Shown piece by piece: positions 22,633 through 33,760 of a stretch of 64,000 nucleotides of DNA. The stretch is from Heterohyrax brucei (lineage: Eukaryota > Chordata > Mammalia > Hyracoidea > Procaviidae). A program made the translations under genes and the position numbers. The notes under the pieces are model-generated. The model was not told the DNA's origin. It made no database searches and was given only the letters and a program-made list of their open reading frames with translations. The DNA lies in assembly GCA_028571685.1 (NCBI GenBank), contig CM053148.1, positions 91,658,001 through 91,722,000 on the forward strand, in the 5' to 3' direction. The number at the start of each line of letters is the position of its first letter. The stretch's first letter is position 1.

Positions 22633-22800
22633 AAACCAAAACCAAAACCCACCACCTTCCAGTTGATTCCAAATCACAGTGACCCTGTAGGTCAGAGTAG
22701 TATTGCCCCATCAAGTTTCCAAGGAGCACCTGGTGGATTTGAAATACTAACCTTTCGGTTAGCAGATGTGACACTTATCCACTATGCTACCCAGGTTTCC
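22633..22800 (-). mobile_element. AfroSINE, complete
   Basis: AAACCCACCACCTTCCAGTT, GACCCTGTAGGTCAGAGTAG, GGTGGATTTGAAATACTAAC, TTCGGTTAGCAGATGTGACA, GCTACCCAGGTTTCC. Confidence 0.9.
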
Positions 22801-23023
22801 TGTGATGCTAATAACAGCATTTAGTCTTTGAGAGTATTTGGAAGCACATTTTTGGTTTTCTCAATCATTGAGGGCAAAGTGTGTACTGTTTATGTGTGGC
22901 TGGTGGGGTGTTGGAATGCTAGGAAGGGTAGAGCATGAGGAGACGTTGTACCACTAACTGTCAACAGCAAACCTGTAGCAAAATAAGCAGAAAGTCAAAT
23001 CACCATGGGATTCTACTCTTTAT
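22801..23023. other. unassigned spacer
   Basis: Between a SINE and the hairpin; nothing recognised. Confidence 0.4.
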
Positions 23024-23108
23024 AACACTGTTGGTACATGTCTGTTTTCTCATAACCTATAGCATCTGTTGGTTATGAGAAAACAAACAGATACGTACCA
23101 ACAGTGTT
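23024..23108. repeat. 85-base imperfect palindrome (hairpin)
   Basis: The left arm 23024-23057 pairs with the right arm 23071-23108 around a 13-base loop. The outer 14 bases (AACACTGTTGGTAC) and the inner 13 (TTTTCTCATAACC) are perfect inverted matches. The only disturbance is in the middle, where the right arm is 4 bases longer. The size resembles a small mariner-type MITE or a pre-miRNA, but no family was recognised. Confidence 0.9.
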
Positions 23109-23399
23109 TATCTAGTCTTTCCTCAGAAACTGAGCCATTAGGCTTGGATTACAGGGGAAAAAATGTGTTGTTTTATATTCACAAAGGGCAAGATCCAGTT
23201 TTATTAGGACTACAGATCTGATTTTGAGAGTTAAACAGAATAAACGCACCTATTTTTCACAAAATCTTTACACATTTTGGATGAGATTCAAGAACAACAT
23301 CTGGAAAGGAGCATGTTTACAATTTATTTATGAGATCCGTTCAAGGGAATCCAAAATCTTAAGAGCATAATGTAGTATTCCATCCATGGAGACTGATTG
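23109..23399. other. unassigned sequence
   Basis: AT-rich; nothing recognised. Confidence 0.4.
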
Positions 23400-23575
23400 C
23401 ACAGACATTACATGCCTGGCTGCTTACTGAAAGCCTGGGAGTTTCTACCACCTAGCAGCTCTTGGGAAGAAAGACTTGATGATCTGCTTTGTCAGGATCG
23501 TGACCTAGGAAACCCTATGGGCAGTTCTGCTCTGTTCTGTGGGGTCCCTTTCAGTCAGACTCAACCTACAGCACC
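23400..23575 (+). mobile_element. AfroSINE, long form, diverged
   Basis: GGGAAGAAAGACTTGATGAT is a central-block variant, followed by CTAGGAAACCCTATGGGCAG, GTTCTGTGGGGTCCCTTTCA and a short tail. Confidence 0.7.
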
Positions 23576-24099
23576 GCAGTTCACAAGGAGAATGCCCAGG
23601 TAGATATCCCAGGATCCCTTGCTAGCTTTCTGAGTGCCTTGACTCTCACTTCCCACTGAGTTTATTTTCAATAGGCTAGCCTTGCAAACTCTTCTGGGAA
23701 GTGCACCTTCTTTTTGCCCTCCAGGAACTCTGGAAGCGACCAGTAAGTTCACAACTGTAGTTCAGCTCTCCTGTTACATGGCAGGGCAACTCAGAAGAGT
23801 GACTGAATTCTCTAGTTCCTGTGGGACCCAGCGGAAAGCGGTCACTATGGGCAGAATCACACCACTGCTTAGTAATTCTGCCTCACAGTTTACCAGTTTG
23901 TCCTCAGAACGCTTTCTTATAAAATCCTTTGGGCATTCATTTATGTCTTAGGACTGTTTCTTGATACTTTGAAAACACCCAGTTCATTATGACCAAAAGA
24001 TGTTTAAATAAAAACAATAATAATTCAAAAACAATTTTGAACTCTTCAAAAATTGAAATAGTATGAAGAATCTTCTTTATCCAGACTCATCTATTGTTA
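23576..24099. other. unassigned sequence
   Basis: No recognised element; two short overlapping frames on opposite strands have no family features. Confidence 0.35.
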
Positions 24100-24890
24100 G
24101 CATTTTCTCAGTTTTTTTGTTCAACCTCTGCTTTGTAGTTCGACCCATCTGCACTGTCTCTGAACACGTATGTGTGTGTATGCATGTATGTGTGTATGTA
24201 TGCATGTATGTGTGTGTGCATGTATGTGTGTGTGCGCATAGATAACACAGGTTTATATACCTTTTTCCTAAACCATTTGAGTGTGTGTATAGTAGATCTT
24301 TCCTCTTATCCCCAACTGTTCCAGAGTTTATTTCCTAAAAATAAAGATAGTCCCTTAAATGACCAGAATAGATTGTCAGTCTCAGTAAATTTAACATTGA
24401 TAGAATACTTCTGTCTCCCATATCCCATTTTGCCAACTCAGCCAATAATATGATTTATAGATTTTTTTTCTCTTTCCAAGAGATAATCCATTCTAGAATC
24501 ATGTGACCCATTCAGTTGCCATTTCTCTTTAGTCTTCTTTCATCCAGAAGAATTGTTATCCATTTATCCTGTCACTGATACTTTGAAGAATGCAGTTCTT
24601 TAAAAAATAATAATAAAATTCTCTATTTTTTATTTGTCTGATATCTCTTTGTGATTAAATTCAGTTTATGCATTTCTAAACTCTATGTTTTGTAAGTCAG
24701 TTGTGTCTTTTGCAGGACTTCACATCTAGGAGCTCACAAAGCACATCTTTGGTGATGCTAATTTCAATCACCAGTTCAAGAGGTTTTCAATATTGTCTTC
24801 CTAATGGTTGTTCATCTTTCATTTGTAGCTACTAAACAGTGGTCTATATGTCTCCGCATAGATTATTTATTAAGGATATGGACTCATAAC
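24100..24890. mobile_element. ancient L1 3' UTR-like repeat
   Basis: Blocks such as GACCCATTCAGTTGCCATTT, CTCTTTAGTCTTCTTTCATC and TTTGTGATTAAATTCAG resemble the 3' UTR of old mammalian L1M families. Orientation not determined. An embedded TGTATG-type microsatellite lies at 24168-24236. Confidence 0.5.
24168..24236. repeat. TGTG/TGTATG-type microsatellite
   Basis: Irregular alternation of TGTG and TGCATG/TGTATG units over about 70 bases. It creates long artificial reading frames rich in Cys, Val and Met. Confidence 0.9.
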
Positions 24891-24932
24891 TTCCTACATT
24901 TTAGACGTTTACTGTTTCTTCCTGTTGTATGA

Positions 24933-25330
24933 CGCCGCATTGAGTCAAATTTTGACTCGTAATGACTCCATGTGACAGAGTAGAACCGTTTTTCTAGGCT
25001 GCAGTGTTTATAGAAGGAGCCCTAGTGGTAGAGAGGTTGAAGTTTTTGTCTGCTAATGAAAAGATTGGCAATAATGCAAGCCTTCCAGCTACTCTATGGA
25101 AGAAATAAGTCATTTCTTTAAGGATTTATAGCCTTGGAAACACTAAAGGGCAATTCTGCTGTATTCCGTAGGGTCACCGTGAGTTGAAATAGACTTAACG
25201 GCAGTGGGATTTCATTATCTTCCCTGAAATAGATTGCCAAGTCTTTCTCCTGTGAAGTCAGTAGGTGGATTTGAGCTGGCAACCTGTTAGATACCTGCCT
25301 AGTGCTTAACCACCGCACCACGAGAGATCC
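24933..25330 (-). mobile_element. AfroSINE (outer), split by a second SINE
   Basis: The first part at 24933-25015 (GACTCCATGTGACAGAGTAG, TTTCTAGGCTGCAGTGTTTA) carries the tail and body. The second part at about 25227-25330 (AGATTGCCAAGTCTTTCTCC, GGTGGATTTGAGCTGGCAAC, TGCTTAACCACCGCACCAC) carries the long-form block and head. They join into one reverse-strand copy once the insertion at 25016-25212 is left out. Confidence 0.85.
25016..25212 (+). mobile_element. AfroSINE (inner), inserted into another AfroSINE
   Basis: Head GGAGCCCTAGTGGTAGAGAG, long-form block ATTTCTTTAAGGATTTATAG, body CCTTGGAAACACTAAAGGGC, tail GACTTAACGGCAGTGGGATT. It lies opposite to its host copy. Confidence 0.9.
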
Positions 25331-25765
25331 TTTATCCTTTAATTATTTAGGTCTTTAGTTTGCCCTGGATTCGATCAGTGGAAATCCCTTCTAGGTGGTT
25401 TCTTTGTCCTTGTGCTACAGTTCCATAATGTTTAGTCTGCATAATTTTCTTCTTTTTGATCACATTCCTACTTTCTGACAAACAAGATGTTCCAAACTCT
25501 TAATTAACTATTCTAATTAATTATCTACATCATCTCAGGGAAAATCTGTTTATCTACAAGAATATCACATGCACAACCATATAATTCAAGTTGATAAATG
25601 ATATGATCGGGGATTCTTGCAACTTAGCATTATCCGTTATTAAGAGTGTACTAGCTTTCATACCAAAACAAATTCTGTGTCTGTTCAGTAGTTGAATTTT
25701 TTATATTTATATACTTCTGATCAATATATTTAGCTTCTAATGTGTCAGACGCTCCTTGAATACTC

Positions 25766-25832
25766 TGGGGGTCAGTTCTACCCTGGTCCCTAAGGTTGCC
25801 ATGAGTCGAATCCGACTCTCCAGCACTTGGCT
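25766..25832 (+). mobile_element. 3'-only AfroSINE stub
   Basis: GGGGTCAGTTCTACCCTGGT, GGTTGCCATGAGTCGAATCC, CAGCACTTGGCTGG. It is nearly the same length and content as the stub at 14266-14335, with no tRNA head or central block. Confidence 0.75.
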
Positions 25833-25931
25833 GGCAATGTGTCTAGTCCCAATTCTGTGCTGTCACATTTTAGTTGATTTCACAGTACAAATCCTGTGTA
25901 AGATTTGGAGGGTAAACTGTCACAGATTATT

Positions 25932-26009
25932 TGTTGGACACAGAATGACTTACAGGCATAGCTGATTTGTTGTTGGACACAGAATGACTTACAGGCATAG
26001 CTGATTTGT
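25932..26009. repeat. perfect 39-base tandem duplication
   Basis: Units at 25932-25970 and 25971-26009 are identical (TGTTGGACACAGAATGACTT... to ...GCTGATTTGT). Zero mismatches in otherwise heavily mutated DNA implies a recent event or an assembly artefact. Confidence 0.97.
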
Positions 26010-26052
26010 GCTTTGTCAGCAAACTTAAGTATTTCTGTTGAATTTACAGTCA

Positions 26053-26204
26053 AACTCTGGTGACATAGTGGTTAAGTGCTATGTCTGCTAACTGCAAGGT
26101 TGGCAGTTTGAATCTGCCAGCTGCTCCTTAGAAACTCTTCGGGGGCAATTCTATGCTGCCCTATGAGGTTACCATGAGTTGGAATCGACTTGACAGCAGT
26201 GTGT
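26053..26204 (+). mobile_element. AfroSINE, short form
   Basis: AAACTCTGGTGACATAGTGG, GGTTGGCAGTTTGAATCTGC, GAAACTCTTCGGGGGCAATT, GGAATCGACTTGACAGCAGT. All blocks are clear; the tail is close to the consensus. Confidence 0.92.
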
Positions 26205-26638
26205 AGTAGGTGACTGTTTAACTTATTTAATCTTTATGAAAACACTTAGTCCATATTTGACAGACAGTTAGAACTGAAGAAATTATAGCTTTTCACCCTG
26301 AATTTTGTCTTCACTTTATAGTTGAGAACATTCTGACTGTATCAGTTTGTATAAAACTTAGCAGTAAGTGACAGTACACTTATAAATATCATCTGAGATA
26401 TTGTTATAATGCTTACTGTTATTCTTGGAGAATACATAAAATCTGAAATTATTGAAAGATTTTTGATGTGAATATTGATTCAATTTGCTGATCTGTCTGT
26501 ATTATTGATGAAAGCTCTGGAAAGTTAGTTAGTATTTTGGAGCCTGAATTTTTATGTTTATAATAAGAATAATCACAGTTTCTTATAAGTCTACATATAG
26601 TTCTTAACATACTGACTGTGTAATTTAGTGATATATAT

Positions 26639-26788
26639 GGAAACTCCAATGATGTAGCGGTTAAGACTACAACTACTAACCAAAGGTTGACAGTTCAAAT
26701 TCTCCAGGCCCTTCTTGGAAACTGTATAGGGCAATTCTGCCCTGTCCTATAGGGTCTCTTTTAGTTGGAATCAACTCAATGGCAAAGG
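26639..26788 (+). mobile_element. AfroSINE, short form
   Basis: GGAAACTCCAATGATGTAGC, CTTCTTGGAAACTGTATAGG, GTCCTATAGGGTCTCTTTTA, GGAATCAACTCAATGGCAAA. Confidence 0.92.
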
Positions 26789-26821
26789 ATATGGTTTGTG
26801 TTTGCTTTATAGATATGTGCT

Positions 26822-26955
26822 CACCAGTGCTTCACAGGAGAAAGAAGTCACAGTCTGCTTCTGTAAAGATTTACAGCCTTGGAAACTCTATGGAGCAGTT
26901 CTGCTGTGTGTTATAGGGTTGGTGTTGGTGTGCATAAGCACTGACTCAGTGATGA
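26822..26955 (+). mobile_element. AfroSINE, long form, head-truncated
   Basis: AGAAAGAAGTCACAGTCTGC, TTCTGTAAAGATTTACAGCC, TTGGAAACTCTATGGAGCAG. It lacks the tRNA-like head; the tail is degraded. It sits 33 bases from the preceding SINE. Confidence 0.82.
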
Positions 26956-29060
26956 GATTTACATATATTTATACTTATGCCAAGTGCTGTCATTTATATT
27001 TATAGATATACAGATATATAAATACAAATATACGCACACACACATATATATATATAACTTTGCTTGGTGATTGACACTGAAAGAAAACAAAAAAACAAAC
27101 AATATTGTAGAGCATTATTGTTAATAAGTTAATGACTGTTGTAACTATTGCTATATAGCCTTGTGTTCAAGGGTGCATCTTGGCTGCAGGAAAGGACATA
27201 GAAGTTCAGTCATGGGACAGCAATTAGATTACACAACTAGTCTGCCAATAACACAGTCAAAAGTAAAGATGGTTCCAAAATTTTAATTGCAAGGGATCTT
27301 TAAAATTCTGTTGTTTACCTACTTATTCTTGCTTTATTGCTTCAGCATTCTATAGTCAACACTCATTTTCTGTGCTGGCCAACTATCACATCTTACAACA
27401 CATGTCTGAGCAAAATGGTTTTCATGATAATCTCTGAAGAGAGCTCTGTTGTTGACAGCCAAAAAATGAGATAAGAAAATGTTGGCAGGTCAGCACTTCG
27501 AATGTATTTTTTTATCAGATCACAAACAGAACAATAGCAAAACAATATCTGCTCTGTGCTGTAGGGTCACTGTAAGAAATGACTCTGTGAGACGAGGTTT
27601 ATATGTATATGCTCACAAATATATACATACTCATATACATACACGTATACATATTACTTGGTTATGGGTTTATAAAAAACTATAGTAGAATGTCAAATGT
27701 GTGGGTATATGTATGAATGCAGTTGTCCTCATATGTTTTGGTTCTAGCTTCATGAAAAATATTACTACAAAAGATACGTATGTTTTAAAAGTGATGATCA
27801 CATCACTTCCATCAGGCCTGCAGTTGAAGTAACAGCCTCAAGCAATGAATGTTATATCTTAAAAGCTATGATCTCGCTGCATCCTCTTTTGTAATGGACT
27901 CGGCAGTAATATGACTTTCATAAATATTGTAGCAATGGCTTCACCTTGAAGTGGTAGAATTTAACAGCAGAACTTAATGCAGAAATGAAAAAAAAGTAGT
28001 CTGTCTGTGTTGTGTTATCTCTACAGGGTTTGAATAAAACGGAGTTAAAACACTGAAAGTGCAGAATGTTTGGCCAGTTGTTACTACAGTATTCAACAAA
28101 TGTAGGGACCAATAAGACGGCTTTCCACATGTGCCTGTACAGAATGACGAATAAAGAATGTAAGAAACATACCAGAAAATAAACAAGCTTTGAATATTTG
28201 GAAGAGAAAAATCCCGTCTTCCATATCATTAAAAATATATTATCAAGCAAATGATTGACTGGCTCCTATTAGATTAACTAGTCCATCCTACAAAAAGCAA
28301 AAAAAAAAAAAAAAAAAGATTAGAAACTATGAGGGGAAAAAAGGGAACTAATTGAAGACCCTGGAGAATGATCAAAAGCAGGTAGATACTCAAGGAAGTG
28401 AGCCAGTGAAAGCTATTCATCATAATGTCTGTGTCTAAATCTAAACATTGCTAGCCATATGAAGGTACAGCAAGACAAAAGGCAATGGATGGTGATTAAC
28501 ACAGCTGCATTTTAGATACTGGAATCACTTACATGGAAAGAGAGAGGAAAAAAAGGAGAGAGCCAGCCTATTATTACTGTGCTAAAGGAGGTAAAAATAT
28601 GCTTATAATAATAAAACAGAAATTAAAAGGTGAAAGACACAATCTAGGATATGACACATAATCCCTGGATGAGTCTGATATTTGAGTAGAAACAAGACAA
28701 AAGTAAGTGAAAAGATAAGTAGATTAAGTGAAAATAATATGTTAACTGATAATGGCCACTATTTACCCCAAATTATTGAAAAACATAAAGTGGGATATTT
28801 ATGCTGTCTGATTAGGACCAGAGAAGCAGAATCAAACAAAGAAATTACAACCTATGCACATTTTAGATGAACTTGAAAACTACACAATAGCAGAATAATG
28901 AAACAGAACAAAGGTGAAATAAAAGTACGTTTTCAAATAAAAGAAAAATTACCTTGACATACAAACTATTTAAGAAAAAGGAAAACTATGCAGGATGGAA
29001 ACGAAAACTTTTAGTAAAGAAGATTACAGACATTTTTATGAAAAATAAAGACTTTTAATC
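26956..29060. other. unassigned AT-rich sequence
   Basis: Contains simple repeats (ACAC/TATA at 27030-27056, A20 at 28298-28317). A weak SINE-like stretch near 27540-27590 (GTGCTGTAGGGTCACTGTAA) and possibly a decayed LINE ORF1 region at 28560-29040 (GAACAAAGGTGAAATAAAAG) are present; neither is firm. No supported gene. Confidence 0.4.
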
Positions 29061-29092
29061 TTGAAGCCCTAGAGGCACAATGGTTAAGAGCT

Positions 29093-29251
29093 GTTGTTGT
29101 TAGGTGCCCTTGAGTCCGTTCTGACTCAAGCGACCCTACAGGACAGAGTAGAGCTGTTGCGCAGAGTTTCCAAGGAGCACCCGGTGGATTTGAATTGCTG
29201 ACCTTTTGGTTAGCAGATGTAATACTGAACCACTATGCCACTAGTGTTTCC
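29093..29251 (-). mobile_element. AfroSINE with RTE-like 3' terminus
   Basis: It begins TTGTTGTTAGGTGCCCTTGA, which is how the RTE 3' end reads on this strand. It then passes into the ordinary SINE body (GGACAGAGTAGAGCTGTTGC), CGGTGGATTTGAATTGCTGA and head. A short plus-strand SINE head lies immediately upstream at 29062-29090 (GAAGCCCTAGAGGCACAATG). Confidence 0.85.
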
Positions 29252-29809
29252 TCTGCTAAGGATTTAGGAAATAACATTGGTGTTATTTTTCCCTGTCCTT
29301 GAGCACAGAGAATGTGACCCAGCTGGAGCTGAGCCCACAAGGACTCATAAGGACATGACAACTAGGCCGTCAGATATAAAAACATTAGTCAGGTTGATTT
29401 TGGAAAACATCTTTCAGGGAAACTGTCGCATAAGCCTATGAAACAGAACACAAAAGACCTTCCACTTCAATCTTTTTTCTGTTAGCGGTTAGTGAAGAAC
29501 AAATTTGTTGGACTGGTGAAGACCCTCCTGTCTGTCACTACTGAACCATGAACCAATGATTGTTAAGAAAACACTTGAAAATGTGGGATCATAGTTTTTA
29601 GCCAGTCTGTGAAAAGGAGAAGCTCTTGGTTGGTGTGACTGTTTACAATGTAGTGTTATGTATACTGATGACTAGGACTCAGGCACCTAGGGCTCTGGCA
29701 CTATGCTTTTCTGGTTCCCACTTTTGCTTTTTTGAATATATGCTGAAGAAAACATCCATTTTGCTTTACTAAACTTTGTGATGTTTTTACTAACGACACT
29801 TGGCTAGCT
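29252..29809. other. unassigned sequence
   Basis: No gene or repeat recognised. Confidence 0.4.
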
Positions 29810-29946
29810 TGGCTTACTCTACAATACTAACTAAAAGGTTAGCAGTTTGAATTCACCAGCAGCTCCTTAGAAACCCAGTGGGACAGTTCTGTTCTGTCTT
29901 ACAGAGTTGCTATGAGTTGGAACCCACTCAATAACACCTAACGGTA
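29810..29946 (+). mobile_element. AfroSINE, head-truncated
   Basis: AAAGGTTAGCAGTTTGAATT, CTTAGAAACCCAGTGGGACA, TTGGAACCCACTCAATAACA. It ends in CACCTAACGG, an RTE-like terminus. Confidence 0.82.
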
Positions 29947-30904
29947 ACAACTACCACTCACTTTGATCTGAAGAGTCAGATGGTTTTTCTTTACAGTTTT
30001 GCTCATTTTACTTGGTAATCACATTAAAATGTTGATCCTTCTCTCTAGAATAGAGTATGCAGTTATCACAGACGTATGTTTGTGTACACTTACCCAAATC
30101 CACACCTAAACTCACCCCTAATCACCGCGTGACTTCTCAGGCCGTGACATAGGCACTGACAGGGACTGAACTATTTGAAGGAGAATATTGTTTTCTAGTG
30201 GAAATGGCTGCAAAACTGTCAACATATAGAATGCCACGCAGAGACTATAGTAATAATTAATATTTTAAAAAAGAACTATATATTTGGATGTTATGGTATC
30301 TTTGAACTTAGATTACCAATTAAAGAACACTGCTTGTGTCATGTAACATTATAAAGGTTACTTTTCAATTTACTGATTAAAAAACAATCAAGCTTATTTT
30401 TACATGGTTGTGGTTCAGTTTAAAATTTTTATAATATTTGTAATTCTGTTAAATGTTAACAAGCACATTTCAAGGGGTTACACAGCTTTTATTATTAAAT
30501 TAACTACTTTAAGATGCATTTATAAATGTAACATTTCCTGTTTTTAAGCCTCAATAAACAGTCCTTTCTAAGTACAAATCTAATTAATGATTCATGTAAA
30601 TATGGTTAATCTCATGCCTTCTGAATATGACAATGTTATTAAAAAATATAAAGTTCTCTATTATCTTACCATTTAAAAATCTGAAGTTTGAATATATTAT
30701 TTAATAACACTTTAAGTTGATTTATAATGGTTACTTCTCTGATGCTGTATTATGTTCAAATGTTTTTTAGATGCCAAATAATTAAGACATAAAATGTATA
30801 CATAGAATCCCTGACGTGAAAAAATTGTTCAAAATTGCCATCGTAGTTATTATTGTTTATATTTAGTATCATATTTCCCAGAGTTAAAGACACTTATTCA
30901 CTCC
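29947..30904. other. unassigned, very AT-rich, repeat-free segment
   Basis: No SINE or LINE, and no frame of note. Repeated TAATTA, ATTAAA and AATGATT motifs occur at 30250-30660. Flagged as a candidate conserved non-coding segment only because it is free of decay-type repeats. Confidence 0.35.
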
Positions 30905-30995
30905 TTGTTAGGTGCCATGGAATTGCTTCCGACTCATATGGATCCTAAGGACAACAGGAGGCATGCCCAGTCCTGCGCCACCCTCAGTCTTTGCT
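30905..30995 (-). mobile_element. RTE 3' terminal fragment
   Basis: GTTAGGTGCCATGGAATTGC, TTCCGACTCATATGG and CCCAGTCCTGCGCCACCCTC match the reverse of the RTE 3' end, as at 36283 and 50440. About 90 bases only. Confidence 0.7.
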
Positions 30996-32021
30996 ATGTT
31001 TGCTTCTTTAAGTCTACTAAAGAAATTATTTTAAATCCCAATCAACTTTCAAAACTCTCTTAATAGAATTAGTGTAACATTCTTGATGGGCTTAAATTGA
31101 TTATGATCCAGAGAATTTGATCAGGAACTGAAATTTGGAGCTGCAGCAGTCTAAGGATATTTTTTCTAATTATTGTAAAGGTCAAAATAAACCTTTTTTT
31201 AGAAGGATTAAGAGCAAATAGCCTATGATCTGCCATTGGGTACCAAGTTTCCTGTTCTCAAGTACAAGTATTTAAACTATTAAGTGTATTCTGAGACCAT
31301 AGTTCCTCATCCAGTTTGCTTTATCACTTATCTGGATTCTGCTATTTATTACTTGATTGTATTCTGAATTATGGCATATTCTTCCTATCTAGGAGGAAGT
31401 GACATATTGTCAGAATCTGACCAGCTCATATGGCTTTGACTTAAAAGATCTCTTTGGTCATTCCTAGAACAAAGCTTAAAATTAGATCAGTGGAAGAATT
31501 GGTACAATAAGCTGGTTATCATTATATTTCAACATAAAATTTCACGCAGATGTGTATGCCAGGAGAATAAGTGAGTTTCAGTGATTTTTAGTTGGCTATT
31601 TTTAGTTTAAAGTACTTTTGATATATTGATCTTTCGATTATAGTTATTTGTAGTACTTTGGCATTACTTGTATATAGCCAAGTGCCAAGTGCTGCATATT
31701 TAATAATGTTTGGACTTTATGTGTTCAAGCTAGAGAGGTCAGGCTTAAAGATACGCACATTTCAGAACACTGATAAGTTTGTGTGACTGGCCAAGGAACT
31801 CCGAGAGAGTCACGTGTGCTGAGGATGTAGCATTGTTCAACATGAAAACTTAGAGGGAGATATCTAGAAATCTATGCAAGAAGTACATAGAAAGATATTC
31901 CGAGGAAGTGCTGTTCAGCTGGAAGGCAAAATAGTACTTCTGAGATGCAGAGAAAATCTAGAGGACATGCAAAAATCTTTATTACAACAATGATTGATAT
32001 ACAGGTTTTGTAGCTATAGAC
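30996..32021. other. unassigned sequence
   Basis: AT-rich; no feature recognised. Confidence 0.4.
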
Positions 32022-32172
32022 ACGTAAGGTGGTATAGTGGGTAAGAGATATGTCTGCTAACCAAAAGGTCAGCAGTTCAAATCCACTGGTTGCTCCTTGA
32101 AAACTCTATGGGGCAGTTCTACTCTGACCTCTAGTGTCTCTATGAGTTGGATTGACTCCATAGCAGTGGGTT
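32022..32172 (+). mobile_element. AfroSINE, first of a tandem pair
   Basis: GTAAGGTGGTATAGTGGGTA, AAAAGGTCAGCAGTTCAAAT, CTCTATGGGGCAGTTCTACT, GATTGACTCCATAGCAGTGG. Confidence 0.92.
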
Positions 32173-32181
32173 GTACATGTA

Positions 32182-32337
32182 AGGAAACTCTGGTGGTATG
32201 GTGGTTAAGTGCTACATCTGCTAAGCAATACGTTGGCAGTTTGAAGCTACCAATCACTCCTTGGAAACTCTATGGGACAGTTCTACTCTGTCCTATAGGG
32301 TCAGTATAAGTTGGAATTGACTTGAAGGCAATGAATT
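32182..32337 (+). mobile_element. AfroSINE, second of a tandem pair
   Basis: GGAAACTCTGGTGGTATGGT, GCAATACGTTGGCAGTTTGA, GGAATTGACTTGAAGGCAAT. It starts 9 bases after the previous copy in the same orientation; sequence differences show independent insertions rather than a duplication. Confidence 0.92.
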
Positions 32338-32849
32338 GATGAATTGTTTTGGTATAAATAAATGCCTTTGTTACGGTGGGCTTTTTTTCCCCCCCCCCCC
32401 ATCTGAGTGGAATTTAGACTTTTCTCAGGAGGTAAAATAACTGTGAGTGAATCAAATATTATTCTTACATTTAATAAAATCACAGTGAAAGCGTAAATAG
32501 AGAATTCTAAATCCTTGTTGGTGGTGGTATTAGTAAACTATGATTTAATATTCTGATAGAATTGTGATTTAATGTTCTGAGATTTTGTTAATTAAAAATT
32601 GACGAAGCAGTATTAAGAGTAATGATTTGAGGCTTGATTAAAAAAAACAGCATTATCAATTCTTAATACCCTATGTACAATTTGAAATTCCTTATATAAT
32701 CTGATTTCTATGCATCTCTTCTTTTAATAAACGGTAACAATGATGTAGTTAATTATATTTTCTTTTTGCCTTAGTGTCTGTGAGTCTCTGGACTAAATTC
32801 TGATTTCGGTTGTTTGTTGCGGTATCCTTCCCCTTGCCCTTTCCCTTCC
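32338..32849. other. unassigned sequence
   Basis: Nothing recognised besides the homopolymer tract. Confidence 0.4.
32386..32400. repeat. poly(C)/poly(T) tract
   Basis: A T-run followed by about 12 C residues near 32390, rare G:C homopolymer in this AT-rich region. Confidence 0.85.
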
Positions 32850-33760
32850 TCTTCCTTTCTTTCATACTTTATTGTGTTTTAAGTGAAAGTCTACAGTCCA
32901 AGTCAAACTGTCATACAAAAACCTGCACACGCACTGCTGTATAACTCGAGCTGCTCTCCCCACACTGACAGCACTCTCCTCTCCACCGTGTATTTCCCGA
33001 GTCCGCTCAGCCAGCTCCTATCCTCCCCACCCTCTCCTTGTAACTCTGGACAAGAGCTGCCCAGTGAGGCTCATGTATCTACTTCGCCAGTGTCATTTTA
33101 TGTCTCTTAGTCCAGTCTAATGCTTGCTTTAGAGTTGGCTTCAGGAATGGTTTCGGTTCTGGGCTGATAGTCCAGAGGCTCTGTATTCCAGGGCCGCTCC
33201 ACTCTGTCAGACCATCAAGTCTGGTCTTTTCAATAGACTTTGAGTTCTGCACGCCTGCTTTTCTCCAGCTACATCAGGGACTCTGTCTTATATTTTGTAT
33301 CAGGGCAATCATTGGTGGCAGCTGAGCGCCGTCTAGTTCTTGTGGTTTTATGCCTATGTAGTCTCTGGATTATTCGGCCCTTTCTGTCTCTTGGGCTCGT
33401 ATTTTTCTTGTGTCTTTAATGTCTTTCATTCTGATCTGCTCCAGGTGGGTTGGGACCAATTGATACTACTTAGATGGCTGCTGACTAGCTTTTAAGATTC
33501 CAGATGCCACTCACCAAGGTGGGCTACAGAACGTTTTTATTTTTATTTTTAATTTGCAATGCCAGTTGACCTAAATGTCCCCTGAAACCATGGTCTACAA
33601 ACTCCTGCCCCTCCTACTCTTGTCCTTTGAAGGGTTAAGTTATATTTAGGAGACCTATTAGCTTTGGTTTAGTTCAGCTATGTTGACCTCTCTCTCCTGC
33701 ACGCCGTGTAGCATTCTTTGGACTGTATTTCAATCTATCATTCTGAGTTTCTTTTTCATT
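32850..33760 (-). mobile_element. L1 3' UTR, minus strand
   Basis: It begins with the reversed tail (ACTTTATTGTGTTTTAAGTG). Blocks include CCATCAAGTCTGGTCTTTTC, GGTGGCAGCTGAGCGCCGTC and TTCCAGATGCCACTCACCAA. The same blocks are found on the plus strand, reversed, in the insertion at 45978-46375, and partly in 3737-4740. Confidence 0.82.

Larger units (their letters stand above)
25331..26052. other. unassigned sequence with a SINE stub and a perfect tandem repeat
   Basis: Apart from the stub at 25766-25832 and the 39-base duplication at 25932-26009 nothing is recognised. Confidence 0.45.

Noticed and set aside
24063..24453. Cys/Val/Met-rich frames
   Set aside because: Translation of a TG/TGTATG microsatellite.
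27918..28250. 110-codon minus-strand frame rich in Phe, Leu and Tyr
   Set aside because: Composition reflects AT-rich DNA; no signal peptide or domain pattern that I recognise.
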